64,000 nt of DNA from Merluccius polli. Its lineage: Eukaryota; Chordata; Actinopteri; Gadiformes; Merlucciidae. The stretch spans positions 1 to 64,000 of the forward strand of contig JAOPHQ010000661.1 of NCBI GenBank assembly GCA_030340625.1. Direction: 5' to 3'. A program made the translations under genes and the position numbers. A model generated the notes under the pieces. It saw only the letters and a list, made by a program, of their open reading frames with translations, did not search any database and was not told the origin of the DNA. Below, piece by piece: positions 11,289-25,986 of this stretch. Position 1 is the stretch's first letter, and each line of letters begins with the position of its first letter.

Positions 11289-13200
11289 GTAAGTGGAGAC
11301 GCCGTTTGAATTGTTAGCCTACATGTCCCGTGGAAATTGAAGGGGGGGGGACTGTGTGTGTGTGGTGTGTGTGTGTGCGCACGCGCGTGTGCGTGTGCGT
11401 GTGTGTGTGTGTGCGCGTGAATGACAGCACACCAGCTGGCGGACGGGCGTTTTTTTTAAATGTCCCTTCATCCCCAACATCTCGGATGCTGCATTGCCTA
11501 CAGGTCGAAGTGCGTTATTTCACCGGTTGCCCGTCTTAATAAACCTTAAAATACCACCTGCTGTGCTGCTGCTTCACTGTGATGTAAGACGTGATGGAGG
11601 CTTTGTGTGCACACCACGTCAAACAGGTTGTTGTTGGTGTGTGTGTGTGTGTGTGATCAGCAACTTCTGCAGACCAAGCAAGCACCCCCCCCCATGTTGA
11701 GGTCGTCTTCATCTATCTTGGATGAAGATGAGCTCATCAATTGGCAAGCTGGGCAGATCCGTTGTGTGTGCTGCGCCACAAGTGTCTCAGAGCGGATTCA
11801 TTGTGATATCAATATTGCATTGTGGGGGATGATGGGCTGCTTAACACAGGGAACACGGACGACTTGAGGGGATTCGTGGGAAGTCCATGAGATGTAGACC
11901 ACCTCGGTCCGTGGGCAGCGGTGGTAAACGGAGATCTGAGTGACTTATCGCTGATGATGTCTTCATCATTACGACACCAAGCCCAATTACGAGACCAACC
12001 ACAAGGCGCACCAGTGACAAAGGAAACCGACAGATGTAGGATTCATTCATTTTCTTGCCGTCTTACCTTCCTTGACACCAAGGATCGTGCGAGTTTTATG
12101 CCTGATCCCCGATGGAGAGAAGCCAGAACCAGACTTATTTTAGTTTACCATAAAATGTGTGAATGTCATAATTTATCCACTTCCACAACGTCCCAACCCT
12201 GCGGTCAATACATCACAGCCCAGCTTCAACGCCACATTATCCATGCTCATTACTGCCAAGTATTTCTGATTTACTTGGGATATTCTGACCATGATATGGG
12301 ATATATGGGCAGTGGTGGGAGAAGTCCTTCATTTACCACTCTCAAAGTGAAACAGAGAAAACGGTACTTTAGTAAAAGTACATTCCTGACATATTCTACT
12401 CAACACTATTAAGGATGTACTTTCAGTGGTATGAGAAGTTAAAAAGTAAAGTGAGCTACTTGTAAGTAAAGTATAAGTATCTCCACATTATACCTAGGCT
12501 GTTGAGGCGTACAGTGCTCAAGTAAAAGGAGTTCTGATGTACTTTCCAGCAGGTAGTTGATGGTACAATACCAGCTAAATGAACAGGGATATGAATCTGA
12601 GCCCTCTCCTCAGCAGTAGTGCAGCTGCTTTGTCTATTAGCATCTGGAAGGAGGTCCGAACGACATAGAGTCTCAAATAGGGCTGCAGCGATTAGTCGAT
12701 TAATCGATTAGTCGATTGACAGAAAATTAATCAAATCAAATTTGTATAATTGATTTATCGTTTAGGTCATTTATCAATAACCAATAACGAACATTTGTTT
12801 CCTGATGCTTCAGAAATTCAAATGTTCGATTCATGGATCATAATAAAATGAATACTTTAGTTTTTCCAAACAAGACATCACTTTGGACTCTTGGAATCTT
12901 GTGATGGCATTTGCTATTATTAATGACATTTTCTCGACTAAATAATTAAAAGAGAATATTATCATTGGATTAATTGACTATGAAAATAAACGTTAGTTGC
13001 AGCCCTAGTCCCAACAACGTATATATAGAGTCCCAATGACAGAGTCCCAATGACAGAGTCCCAACGACGTAGAGTCCCAACGACGTAGAGTCCCAATATA
13101 GAGTGTGTACATTTCTAAACAAACCAGTTAAATATGAATCTTCCAGATGGTACAATCCAACTAACACCATTGCACACACACACACACAACACACACACAC

Positions 13201-13256
<56 letters not shown>

Positions 13257-13642
13257 ATTAATCATAATCTTAAGAACAAATGGTCTGTGTGTTTTCGAGG
13301 AGCTTGGAACTGAAACAATGTCTTACCAGATGTTTTGGGATGTCGGCTCTCTTAGAGCTGCTGTATCTGCATGAGTATCTTGAACTTGAATGTCACTTTA
13401 TGCTTTGACAAACTTTGACCGTTTACATTCTTCTTTGAAAACAAATAAACCATGTTTTATTGTCTAATCGCAGAAGGGGCTAGCCGAGTATGAGTTGGTT
13501 AGCTTAGCTTTTGATGTTTCTTAGCTCTTAGCTCGTGTGCATCAAGTGTTAGCCATCTAGTAAAAAGCTAGCTTTAAAATGACCATCACTGACCAACTGT
13601 TTTTGTTTTTGAAGATACAGTCAAGTGATTGTGTGTGATTTG

Positions 13643-13694
<52 letters not shown>

Positions 13695-14061
13695 TGCCTT
13701 CCAGGCGTATTTTAAGGTATACCTTAAAATACGCCTGTGTACCTTTTTCTATAAGGTCCAGTATAAGTGCTAGGGTGGCTGGTATTAATAGCAACAGTCT
13801 GTATTCAAGTCCATCTCTGCTGGGCCTTGGCTCACCTCAAACCTGCTGCCTGGGATTGTGTGTGTGTGTGTGTGTGTGTGTGGGGGGGGGGGGGGGTTAA
13901 CTGCTGAGTCAGTCTTGGGTCGGTGCCAGCATCAGGACCAATCAGCCCCCACCTCGGATGTAGATGATCAGATGGAGATGTTAGAGTGATAATCAGATCG
14001 TAGTAATCTTATTATTTAAGATTATATTTTTTATATTATTATTGTATTATTATTATATTTG

Positions 14062-14100
<39 letters not shown>

Positions 14101-17100
14101 GACCTGTAGACATTCTTGAGCAAGATGTTGGCGCCTTACTTGTTTCTGAATTCACAGTAAGTCGCATTGGATAAAAGCAGTAAATTAAATGCCAACATAG
14201 TCAATACAATATTCACAACATTTTATTTGGTTTTATGGCTCTCTACGCAGGCTTGTTGTTTAGTCAGAGACATTTGAATCTCTGTGGGATGATAATGAAT
14301 CATACGCCTTTGAATGGAAGGTATGCCTTTGTTTCACACTTACAGAAGGAGGAGAGAGATAAGAAGAAATAATTGTTTTGCATGTGTGGTTAAACTCAGA
14401 CACTGATTTTTGCATACCAAGTCAACTGTTACATTCATGTTGAAGATTATGTCATCAACATGATGTAATGATGTCAAGCAGTACTCCTCTGTCCACTCCC
14501 CCCTCACATCCCCTGGCTCTCCTGATGCCTGCACTATTTTAACAAACAAATTTGGCCAGTAAAAGGAATGGAGGTTCAGGAGGTCCTTCACATAGAATAG
14601 AACGAGCAGCCATTGAGTCAATATTGCAAACAAGTAACACAGAATAAAATAACGCACTTCAACCTGTAGAATAATGAGGTAGGCCTAAACGATACAGAAT
14701 TAAAATGTACAAAATATAATACAATACTTTTTTTGTCGAGTTGTAGAGGCCCTGATCTGTTGCGAAAATCTTAAACGCAATATGCATTTTCTCTATATGC
14801 TCTTTATCTCTATATCTGTGTTGTAACAGTTGGTTGTACCCCCAGGCTAACGCGTCCCTACGTATGCTAACCGCCAGCCTAACGTGAAGCAGGTCATACA
14901 CAGCAGGGCATCTGTTGGCTGTTATAAGTGACTCCATATGCTCTCTCAAATGGTCAATGCGATTGATCATCATGTTTTTGTTTTTAACTGTTATTTTGAA
15001 CTAATTTATTGTTGTGTTGTTTCCCACTTTGTGCTGCTGTTTTGCACGAAACGTGCAGCATGAATAACATTGGATTGATTGATTGATTGATTGATAACTG
15101 AACTGAGTCCCATCACTTCTCTTATATCCATATTTACCCAAACAGCACAGGGCAGGGTTAGCTTACATATCCTGCTGTGTTTTGCTGCTAGCTGCTACAG
15201 GAAGTGAACTGTCCTAACGTACCTGATGCTAGCCCCGCTACGGCTATGTAGCAGAGTGGCTAACGGCAGCTTGTTGCTTGTCGGTCTGACCTAGATAACT
15301 GTTAACTTCAGCGGGGCCTGCCATTGGCTTACACTGGCGAAAACCACTGCCTGGTATCTATGACGACAAGGGAGAGGGGAAGAGACAGTGGAACAGAGAG
15401 GGAGTGGGTGAGGGAGAACGGAGAGGGTGAGGAGAGAGAAGGGATGAGAGAGGAGAGCGAGGGCAAGGGGTGTTTAGGAAAGGCAAATGCAACAAGAGGG
15501 CCAAGAGGCACCTATCCTATGTTTTTTTATCAGTTAGAGAAATTGAATGAATAAAAGATTTTCAGGGAATTTGACAGGAGTAGAGAGGGTGAGAGGAATA
15601 GGAAGGAGAGAGGAGTCAGTAGAATAGAAATGAGTTAGTAGGATGGTGGAATAAAATGAAATAATCGCGTCATGGAAATTTGAAAGGAGGAGAGGGAGGC
15701 AAAGCAGCGGGTAGCAGAGAGGAGTAAGCGGTCAGCATACTTCAAAAGAAGTCAGATTTTATTTCGGCTGGCCGAGACCGAAGAAGTCCTTTGCAGACAA
15801 ACTTGTTTTTCACTCAATGCGGTTTCGGTTTGGTCACTGAATGTCCCATTAGTTAAGATCAGTGGGGTCTCCGTGGAGACAGGGAAATCAGATCAAACTA
15901 AATCAGCCTGCCTTCCTTTTCTGACAGGCAGTGTTTGCATTGCCATGTCATCTGCAGAGATTTCAACAAGTCACATTTTGGAGGTGCAAGAAGTGTCGAA
16001 AAAGAAGTCGTGTCATGTCATTTATGACCGTTTAGTCAGAGAGAGGAGAGGAGACTGGGACAGCGAGCATAGTCAGAGAAGAATAAACCAGCCACACACA
16101 GGACAGAGAAAACGACACACATCTTGAGCAGAAGGTTAACTGACGGCTGAATGAATTATAAATGTCACCTGTGATGTCTAATGGACTAGCCTAGCAAGTA
16201 GCGAGCTGTAAGCATTAAAACAGTTGTTCAACAGCAGACAAGGACGGGTGTTTCGCGTACGGATGTCAAAATTAGAGCCAATAGAGGTGGAGTGGTGACG
16301 GGCTGTAAGTCACCTCCTCTCTGTAGGGCAGCGCCACACTTTGCTGACTTTGAGCTAACAAACAGCTAATTCACAATGTTGTGCAGGTAGGGTGACCTGT
16401 TGGCACCGAAGCTAAGCACTGCTAGCCTAGAACTCTAGACACCCCTAGCGGCAGCAAATTTATTTGGCAGCTAGGTAGGTCTAGCACGGCTCCGTCGGCT
16501 TTTTGGTGCTGGGAACACCAAGTATGTCTGACCAATCACAGCGTGAGGGGCGGAGTCGAAAGCCGGGCTACCATGACGACAGAGTTGCGACGGTTCCGTG
16601 TTAGGTAAACAATGGCTGCTGCTGCTGGCGAACGGTTGTCTTTCCACTCGGCTTTGGCCGCGACTCTTCAAGACTTGAAGTTAACATTTTATTTGAGAAA
16701 AGAAAACAACGGCACTGAAGTCTTTCCTCGAAAATAAATATGTATTCGGAGTTTTGATTAATTATGTAGTCAGAGCCGTCGCTCTGACTACGTCACCTTC
16801 TTCGTTGCTCTGATTGGTTGTAGCGCTATCCTATTGCGTGCAGAGGGAACTTGAAAGACAACCGTTTATCCCGCCCACACTGCCAATGGAGCTGAGCCAG
16901 ACCTTACATCTTTCTGATGTGGGTCTGGCTTGCCAGGCTAAAGCACTGCTACAACATTAACCCGAACTAATATCATATGTTGATACCAAACAAATATATC
17001 GTCGTACGATGCAGTCTAAAATAATCATGACAGAAAGGCTGTGAAATTACAGATATATTTGAAATATTGTTTTTGTAAAAAAATAAGTAAATTTTCGTTA

Positions 17101-20100
17101 TCAGAAGGACTAGTCTCGACGGGTTATTTATTATTTAAGGTGCAATTATGCAAAAAAAAGTTGCAAAAAAAAAGTGGGGGGAAAAGCGATTCTGTCGATA
17201 CAATACTTGTATCGTCAGGTTGACTCAAAAGTTTTTTGGGGGGGAAAAAATGTAGGCCAGAATCATCAATGTAATCTTAGTGGAAACATTAATGATACCG
17301 TCCTACGGAGGGCGCTATAGTGTATATAGTTGATTTGCATGAACTATGTTCTGCCACATTTCTATAAAAGTCAATGCTGGACATCGACGGACGTGTAGAA
17401 CCCGAACCCCAATGTTAAACCCATAGGTTAAGCCATACAAAAGATAAAATCACAAAACAAAAAAAAGCAATATTGTATCGAAAGTTTTACAGAAAATCAT
17501 TGTAATATTGTGTGGTGAGGTCCCTGCCAATTCCCGTCCCTACACATTTTATTTACCACCCAGTGGCGACGGGATGTTGCAGCAAGGGGTTTATAGAGCG
17601 GTTCCAAATTATTTGAATGGCGTTGCATCCTCAGCAACATCTTATAGAACAATTCATTTACATTACTCAAAACAAAACAAACATGGCCGCCCCTGGAATC
17701 AACATAACTCTTTGGGACAAGCGACAACAAGAGGCAGCAGTTTGTGCTGCCAGACGCTGCTTTACATTGATTGAATGGGACCTGAATGGGTCTAAGCAGC
17801 TGGTCTACGCCTTTCCATCCGTCCTGCATATAACTTGATAATAGACACTGGAGTGAACTACATCATCTGTGGTAAACAAAATGTCCACCCTTGTTCCCTG
17901 TACACATTTGTTTTGACCCGGCCCTTTATGTTCCAAGTTTTTACATTTTCATTTTTAAAACACCTGTATAACACTTGCAGTAATCTAAGGTTTTACAATT
18001 TCCCAAATCACAAATACACAATTGGGGATTCAGCCATAACATTTTACAATTTTTCAATAAGTTATTAATGATGAGAGAGATCAATTGTATCCCGAACAGG
18101 TTAAAAGTTACAAATTCATAATGTTTCAGGGGAGGGGGAAGAAGGAGAGAGGGGGGGAGAGTGGGAGAGAGAGATATTTCAAAGCATTATTTGAAAAGTT
18201 GCAGACGTTATAATAGCCCGGCTGTGCAAGGACAGCTTCCTCGAACATAATGTTGCTTGGCAACATGCACTAACAATGCTTTTCCCACCTTGGCCGAGCG
18301 TGTCACGGATGATTTGAAATAGTCGGGGGGGGGGGGTTGGATGTTCTGTCATAGTAGGCGCCGCTGAAGCCTGAAGCCATAAGCGGTACCATCAATCTGG
18401 ACTCTGTGCGGGTCAGTTACATGCAGCGTGGTAGCCGAGCTGCGCCGGAGATGCTTTAGAGAGGGAAGAACTAGCTCTGTTGTTCCCCTATATCTCTCTT
18501 CTATCTGCTCTGTGCTACTAGATACTATGTATAGTCATTTAGAAGGCTTTATTCAAGGCATCCAAAGTTTTACGGTCATTCATACAGTTATTTTCCGATG
18601 CATGTCATCAGAAGGTAGGCAGGGTAGGGGTTAGGGCAGTCTTGTGCTTGGGGGGCCTACAGGTAGACTGTACATGTGGTTCGAACCCACAACCTTTCGG
18701 CATTCTTATGTCTCGTCACCCCGCCTTCTCTTTCTGTTATCCCTCTTTCTATCAAGCTAGCTCTTTCTATTCGACCTCCTCTATGTCACTTCCGCTCCCC
18801 CTTTCTCTCTCTCTAACTCCTCTCTCCTCCCTCTTTCTCTCTCAGCCACCCCGAAAGAGAGGGCTACCCCTAATGTACTTTGAAATGTTCTTGGTGGGCA
18901 AGAAACTAAACTAGTTAGAGGAGGGAGATGAAGGAGATAGGATGTTTGGGGATGTAAACCCGTCAAGGTCATTTATATGTTAAGGTGTTGAACCTAGATA
19001 CAAGCGACAAAGTGGAACAGACTACATTTTATAGTGTTCGTTCCAGCGGGGAGTTAAAAATATATTTTTTTTCTCTCAATTTTAAAAAGTCATCTTTTTT
19101 TTGCAATAACGAACTGTGTATACCCAATTAGTGGCTAAGAATCGTTTTTGGAAGACTGTAGCTGTCATTGTTAAAGTTCCTCCGTTTTAGACAGTGTTAG
19201 ACTCACTCTTTGATGGAGTCTGTGTGGGTGTGCGTGCGTGTGCGTGCGTGTGTGTGTGTGCGAGCACGCGCCTGTGTGTATTCACCATTTTAGAATCACC
19301 ACGGTAACATAGGTAGAGAGCTGATGATCACAACTGTACCACAACAACAACAACACTTTGTGTCTGTGTTGTTGTGTGTGTCCACATTCTACACGAAGCC
19401 CCACCAAAACACTGGCCTTACGTTGCTTTCTATTGACGGGAAAGGCTTACTTTACAAAACAAGCACAAGCTCATTAATTAAGGTTTTTTTAGAGTCCCTT
19501 TAAATAGCATCTATTCTTCAGGACACACACGCGCACACACACACCACATGTGACACACACATCTAGCCTACATTTACATACTGCAGCAGAATCCTAATCT
19601 TGACGCGTGCAGGCATAGTTACTTCCAGGCCCCAACAGGTCATTCTATAAATAGCCGCCCCTTTTGCTGATGCGGGCGTAGTGGAAATCTGTGGACTGTA
19701 AAATTAGGACTCCCGCCATAAAAAGAAAATATCCCTCTTAGCAGTTCAGCTGGAAATTTGAAAAGCAGTTTTTTTCTTCTCTTATTTACAGTGCCGGGAT
19801 TTCTGTTTTTTCAGTCGTTCAAAACTGTTAATTCTGAAAACAAACATGCCACACGTTAGATGAATGATGTGTTGCTTGCATCATTTCCTAGTGAAGATAA
19901 GATGTAAGTTCATCCATCCAACTTGGGGAATTTAGTAATGTGATGGCACTATGGTGGCACTATCAGATATTAGCACTAGCAGGATATTAGCACTAGCTCG
20001 CTATTAACTACTAGCACAATATTAGTGCCATCATTGTGCTAGCTCTAGCATGTTGGTTTTCTTTGTCGCTCTTGTGTGGGTGGTAGCGTTAGCATGGTGT

Positions 20101-20243
20101 TAGCATTAGCATGGGAGTAGCACATCTGCAGTGGTTGTCCCAGATTCATAGTGACCACACACACACACCGCCTGCTAACCACAACGCACTATGCGACATG
20201 ATGTTGACTCTGCATAAAGTTCCAGGGATGGATGTGTGTGTGT

Positions 20244-20294
<51 letters not shown>

Positions 20295-23200
20295 GCGTGT
20301 GCACACCCCCAATCTCTTTAATGACTTCTCTGGCATGGTATTACACTCACATTATTACAGCCACACACACACGCACTTACACACACTTACACCCCCCTGT
20401 TAAGTAAATGCGTAGTTGCATGTTTACAATATAATACAGTACAATATGCATAATCCTCCCCTTGTTTTATGTGGTTAGTTTGTAATGTGCCATTCACACA
20501 TGCTATCAATGACTTTGCTGTCGCTCTTTCTCTCTCGCCCATGCCGTCGTACAGGTGATCTTTAATCCCAGAATCCCTTTCTCTGGTGATGCTGTTAATA
20601 TGTAAACTGCTAATGAGTAGCAAGTCACTCGTCAATAATAGTCAGCTACACAGGTCAATAGCTACAGATCCTTTTTATTTATGTTTTAGTAGCCTATTTT
20701 AATAGTATTTTTTTTCATTTTTTTTTACAATTGTGTCTACAATGTCAAAAATACACCCAGCATTAAATGTAATTTACAATCAATTAGTAATTTGCATTTT
20801 ATAGCAAAATTAACAATCAATACAATTTAACAATTGAAAAACAGACGACACATACAGCACCAAACATATCAATCATTTCTCCAATAATTACATATCAGTT
20901 TAATACTAGCAGTTTGCCTCTCATGTTTTATTTTATTATTTTATTATGTCTTATGGCTATCCTTTATCTGTGTATCTTCTATCTGTATTATGTTAAGACG
21001 ATAGCTTCATCTTCATCTGAATCATCAGAAAGAACGTGCTCACTACACCTGTTGCTAGGGCCCAAGCCATCTGTCCCCCATGGGCAACGCTGACTTTTGA
21101 AGCTATACCTGTTTAATGATGATGATCACGTTAGTGGAATTTGTATCATGTGATTATTGCTTTGGCTATTGACTGCTATTTGCCTGTTGCCTGGAAACCT
21201 AAACTGTGAATAATGCTACATAACGCTAATGTTACCCACAGCCGCTAGGTAGGCTATTCCAGTATACTGCGAGAGTCCTGGGACGGAAGAACAAGTCACA
21301 GTATCTCTCCATCTACAGAGAGAAAGATGAAGAGTGTAAATACGGGTCCTGGTCCTACGTGACTTCCCTGCCCTCTGTGTTTTGCTAGGCGGCCTTGTCA
21401 AGGTGGTAAATAAAATGTATTGCGCTGCTAAGAGCTAAACATTGCCAACCCTGTGTTTTTCACCATCACAACAGAATAGGTGCAGGTGAGTAGGAGGGTG
21501 CAAGCGTAGCCTCCTCTTTCAGTCCACTCCTATGCAGGGCTCCGAACCGTTCAAGGAACGAAAAACGAAAAACCGAAAACGAACGAATTTTACGAGGAAC
21601 GGAAACGAAACGAAAACCAAATGGTCTTCAACTGTTCGGAACAGAAACGTTTATTCTGAAATCCCCAAAACCGGTTAATTAACGGGTTTTTTTTCGTTCT
21701 CTATATAGCCCTATAAAATTTCACAAAAGCATAGCCTATTTCATGAAAAAAAAAAAAAATATTCCGGTTGCCGCGTTCACCTTCGCCGCCCGCTAAGCTC
21801 AGCTGTCACAAATTCCCACCGACCACCCTGGTTATATACCAATAACTAGGTCTATGGTTACATACCAATAACTAGGTCTATTGTAAGGTATCGACCACAA
21901 AAATAGACTAGGCCCAATAACAATGCCGCGAACGTTAAGAACGAACGTTATTTTACGTTACAGAACCGGTTCAGGAACGATATGTTGGTGGCGGAATGCA
22001 AGAACGAAAACGTTAAATATACGCGGTTCCGTTCGGAGCGGAACGATTGAAAAATCATTTTGTTTTCAAGCCCTGCTCCTATGTTTAATGTTAATCATGG
22101 CTCCATCCAGCTGTGCCTGAATGCAATGGCGTAAAAACGTAGGGGAGGGAGCAGAAAGAGAGGCTCAGGGGATGTTTTTTTGGATTGGAAATGCTTGCTC
22201 TCTTTCTTTACAACTCTCAAATCTTACCTCTAGCAGCTTTTAAGCACACAGCCCAGCGATGTGTTCGCTAGCTGCTATAATGATGACCAAGCGCTGACGG
22301 CACAGGCTGGCGTCTGGTGAAACGAGGCGGCTTTATGTAATACCAACAACCGTTAGCCCACTAAACCACCACTCCTTCCAAAACGTCTGTTGGCTTGATT
22401 TTGTTGCCAGGTAATACTCCTGCACAGGGGTAAATTCAAAAAGTCAAACACCCCCCCAACATTTCCTCCTGCCTTTATTTGTATTTATTTAACCTTTATT
22501 TGTCCAGGTACAACACTGTAAGATTTAAAAGTGATGCAAGGCCCAGTAAAAAAAATGTTTACCTTCCAATTCCCCAAGAATGTCTAACCGAGGTGGGTAG
22601 CTGTGGAGGTTTTATTACTTCATCAACATTCATGAGAGCTGTGATTAAAACATATGATAGTAATATCCACTCATCTGAGAAATGGGTTCACACTGGTGGT
22701 TAATGCATGTATGGCCAGTTGTGCTGATTTCAGATTCAAATGACTTTATTGATCCTGAGGGAAATTGTACTAATTTCAGAGTTGTTCAGTTCAAATTAAT
22801 AGACCTAAAAAAGAATAAAGAATGAAAATACATTAATAAAACATCCTGTTGGTTGATTGTATGTAAGTGTGTTTATGTATCGTCAGTTGGCGTTTACAAC
22901 AAATACAAGGGGTTATATTCCATTTTGACACACATGACTTTTCATAGTAGTTAGTAGTAGTTAGTAGTTAGTACACATTCATACCAAGTTCTCTAATTGC
23001 CTAATTGATGTCCTGTTGGGTGATTTTATGTGTGTTTTAGAGCTCGAGATGGGTCTGTTGTAGTACCGAGTAGGGGTGGTGTTTGGGAGGAGTAAGTGGA
23101 GGGTGGTGGGTGGTGCGGTGTGGTGGGTGGTGTGGTGGAGGAGTTAGTGGAGGGTGGTGGGTAGTGTGGTGTGGAGGGGTGGTGGGTGGAGGAGTTAGTG

Positions 23201-23624
23201 GAGGGTGGTGGGTAGTGTGGTGTGGTGGAGGAGTTTAGTGGAGGGTGGTGGGTAGTGTGGTGTGGATGGTGGTGCGGTGTGGATGGTGGTTGGTGGTGTG
23301 CTGGAGGAGTGAGTGGAGGGTGGTTGGGGTGGAGGGTGGTGTGGTGGAGGGTGGTAAACAAACAGCCAGTCTTGGAAGTCTCAGTCATGAGTCATCATTG
23401 ATGAATAATCATAAAACTGACATTTCTGTGACATTCTGTCCTTTTAGGAGTTTTGTTTGTGTGCAACGCTCTTGGAATTAGTGGATTTATCGAATGAATT
23501 ATGTTTTTTTATGTGTGTGTGTGTGTGTGTGTGTTATTATGTGTTCATGTGTTATTGTTAATTGGTACAACGCGCGCGCGGTGTGTGTGTGTGTGTACCG
23601 GTATTCATGTTTGCGCGTTTGCTA

Positions 23625-23669
<45 letters not shown>

Positions 23670-23759
23670 GGGGGGGGGGTGTTAATGTGTGCGTGTGTTG
23701 TCAATTCGTACAACGTAGCGTCAGGCGTGTCTGTGGTGTCTCTGTCATCGCAAGAGAGA

Positions 23760-23797
<38 letters not shown>

Positions 23798-25948
23798 CTT
23801 TGTGTATTGTCAGCGCTGTCAGTTTGAAAAAAGGGTCCGTTTGTCTCTCGTCACTCGTCATGCCCTTGGGGGGGGGGGGGGCACACACACAGACTCTGAA
23901 CACTCTCTGGTTTCAATCCCTCTTTTTGTGCTCTCCTTGTTTCTCTTCTATCTCTTTCTCTCCTATACGTCTCTCTTCTCCATGTCTCACTCTCTATGTC
24001 TCTCCTCTCCCTCTCTGTCTCTGTCTCTCTCTCTTTCTCACTCTCACTCTCTCTCTTGGTCTATTTCTCTCTCTCTCTTCTCTTGTTTGCTCATTTAATC
24101 ATTTATGTGGCTCCGCCAACACAAATAGTTCTGCAACTGAACTGGGACTGAACTGTTGCCAAGCAACACAAACATTTTCCTGCCACACAGTTGCTACCTT
24201 TCACACGTTACCAGCAGACCTGCTACTTTGTATCGCGTACATTTATCTGTATGTTTCCATTTATTGTGTATCCAGTGAAATAAGAGTCTGTCAACAGTCG
24301 CTCTGCTGGGCATGTGTGATTCTGATGAGTTAACAGTTTGATCAACAATCGTTGTGATACTGGTAATTAATGGTTATTACTAGAACAGCTGTAAAGCGGA
24401 GTGAATACATGTGTAGGTAAAAGTCCCAGTGCTGTTATGCTCTATATCAGCACTCATGGCCTCTTGTCCAATCAAATTGCTTGGTCTGAACTGTTGTATA
24501 TAATGCAGACTAACTATTGTCTCTCTTTGCTGTCTTTCTCACTGTCAAACCTTGTCTACCATCCTGGCACCTTCCTCCCTCCCGCCACCCATCCTGCCTT
24601 ACTTCTGTACTCTCACCTTTCCACCCTCCCTCCCTCCCCTCCCTCCCTCCCTCCCTTCCCTCCCTCCCTCCCTCCCTCCATCACTCCCATCACTCCCTTC
24701 ACTCCCTTCACTCCCATCCTCCCTCCCTCCCTCCTTTCTGTCCTCCCACCTTTCCTCCCACCTTCCCTCCCTCCCTCCCCCTCCCTCCCTCCCTCCCTCC
24801 CTCCCTCCCTCCCTCCCTCCCTCCCTCCAGTGGGTGCTGGCATTTGAGATCTTCATCCCGTTGGTCCTCTTCTTCATCCTGCTGGGCCTGAGGCAGAGAA
24901 AACCTGCCATCCCTGTCAAGGAAGGTAGGTGGTCCTGAAAAGATACAAATATAACCAACACACAGAGAAGTGAAATGTCCTCCAGCTAAGACCGCTCCTC
25001 TAAGTCTCTCCACCGAGCTAAACCCTCGGCTCCACCAGAGACCATCAGCATGGTGCTGTATGAGGCGTACCGTCAACGTTTTCATTCGGCCTGGGAAAAC
25101 GGCGCCATAATAATCAATGGGAGGTGCTCCACAGACACCGACTCCATCCAAACTAAAAAAGCTTCAACTCTCGATGGCGAACGCTATAGCGTCAACCTCA
25201 CCACCACTTCTACTCATACATGGCTGATTGTTTTCTGACGTTGTGAAATTGAATTAATTCATGTTGAAGTTTAAATGCAAGTTGGAGCGACGCAATGAGG
25301 CATTTTCAGTGGGAGCCCTGGCGTCTGCTTGTTTTCAGTTTAAATATGCTAAACCCCAACGCCACTGCGTTCCAGCTGAGTCACGCCGGCTTAGATAGGC
25401 TGCCGACGGTTGGAGATATCAGCTCCTCTAGCTCGGCTGCTACGGTACGCGGATACGCGGCTTTTGCTAATCCACGAGCCACACGTTTTTATTTGTAATT
25501 TTTTTTTCAGCTTTTCAGTGTGGTCTGGCCTAGCGTCCCTTTTTAGTGTGTCCTTGGTTGCCATTTTATTCATGTCTAGGTGCAGTCCTCCGTTGATGTT
25601 TCTGTTTGATTTGTGTGTTTATGTTTATGTTCTTTCATTGTAGCGTTGAATAGCATCCAATTTATTTTTAATCTTTTTTTTCTGTGATTTGTTTTCCTCC
25701 CCAAACTCTTGTTCTTTCTTCTTGCTGATGTTCTTCTCATGTCGCCCTCTTGGTCTCCCTTGGTCTGTGCATGATGGCATGTTTCTCTGTATCTCCGATA
25801 CACCAGTGTGTAAGTTTGTGAAGTTACTTTCGTTTTTTTGTCCTTGCCTTCCCTCTGACACTTCCGGCTGACTAACGTATTTACCAAAATGTAATTATTG
25901 GCTTACTTCAGTGGGGGCTGTGTTGATTACATTTTCAGGTGTGTGTGT

Positions 25949-25986
<38 letters not shown>

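Larger units (their letters stand above)
11289..24830 (+). other. abca2 intron 1 (13.5 kb)
   Basis: This long first intron has no additional exon that I can recognise. It carries TG/CA microsatellites (11350-11420, 13168-13254, 13648-13693, 20231-20292, 23628-23667), ATT runs (14020-14100), G homopolymers (13880-13898, 23761-23796), several transposon copies and a GGT-rich minisatellite (23040-23360). A MEF2-like site CTATAAATAG at 19645-19654 sits in a moderately GC-rich pocket that could be regulatory. Pyrimidine repeats (23940-24830) lead into the exon 2 acceptor. Confidence 0.8.

Noticed and set aside
14340..14973. Two adjacent 104-105-codon minus-strand frames as a gene or LINE remnant
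   Set aside because: No reverse transcriptase or other motif could be seen. A nearby GATT tail-like microsatellite (15074-15092) hints at a retroelement end but not enough to call it.
24552..24961. Pro/Ser- or Glu/Gly-rich open frames around exon 2
   Set aside because: They are translations of the CCCT repeat in various frames on both strands.
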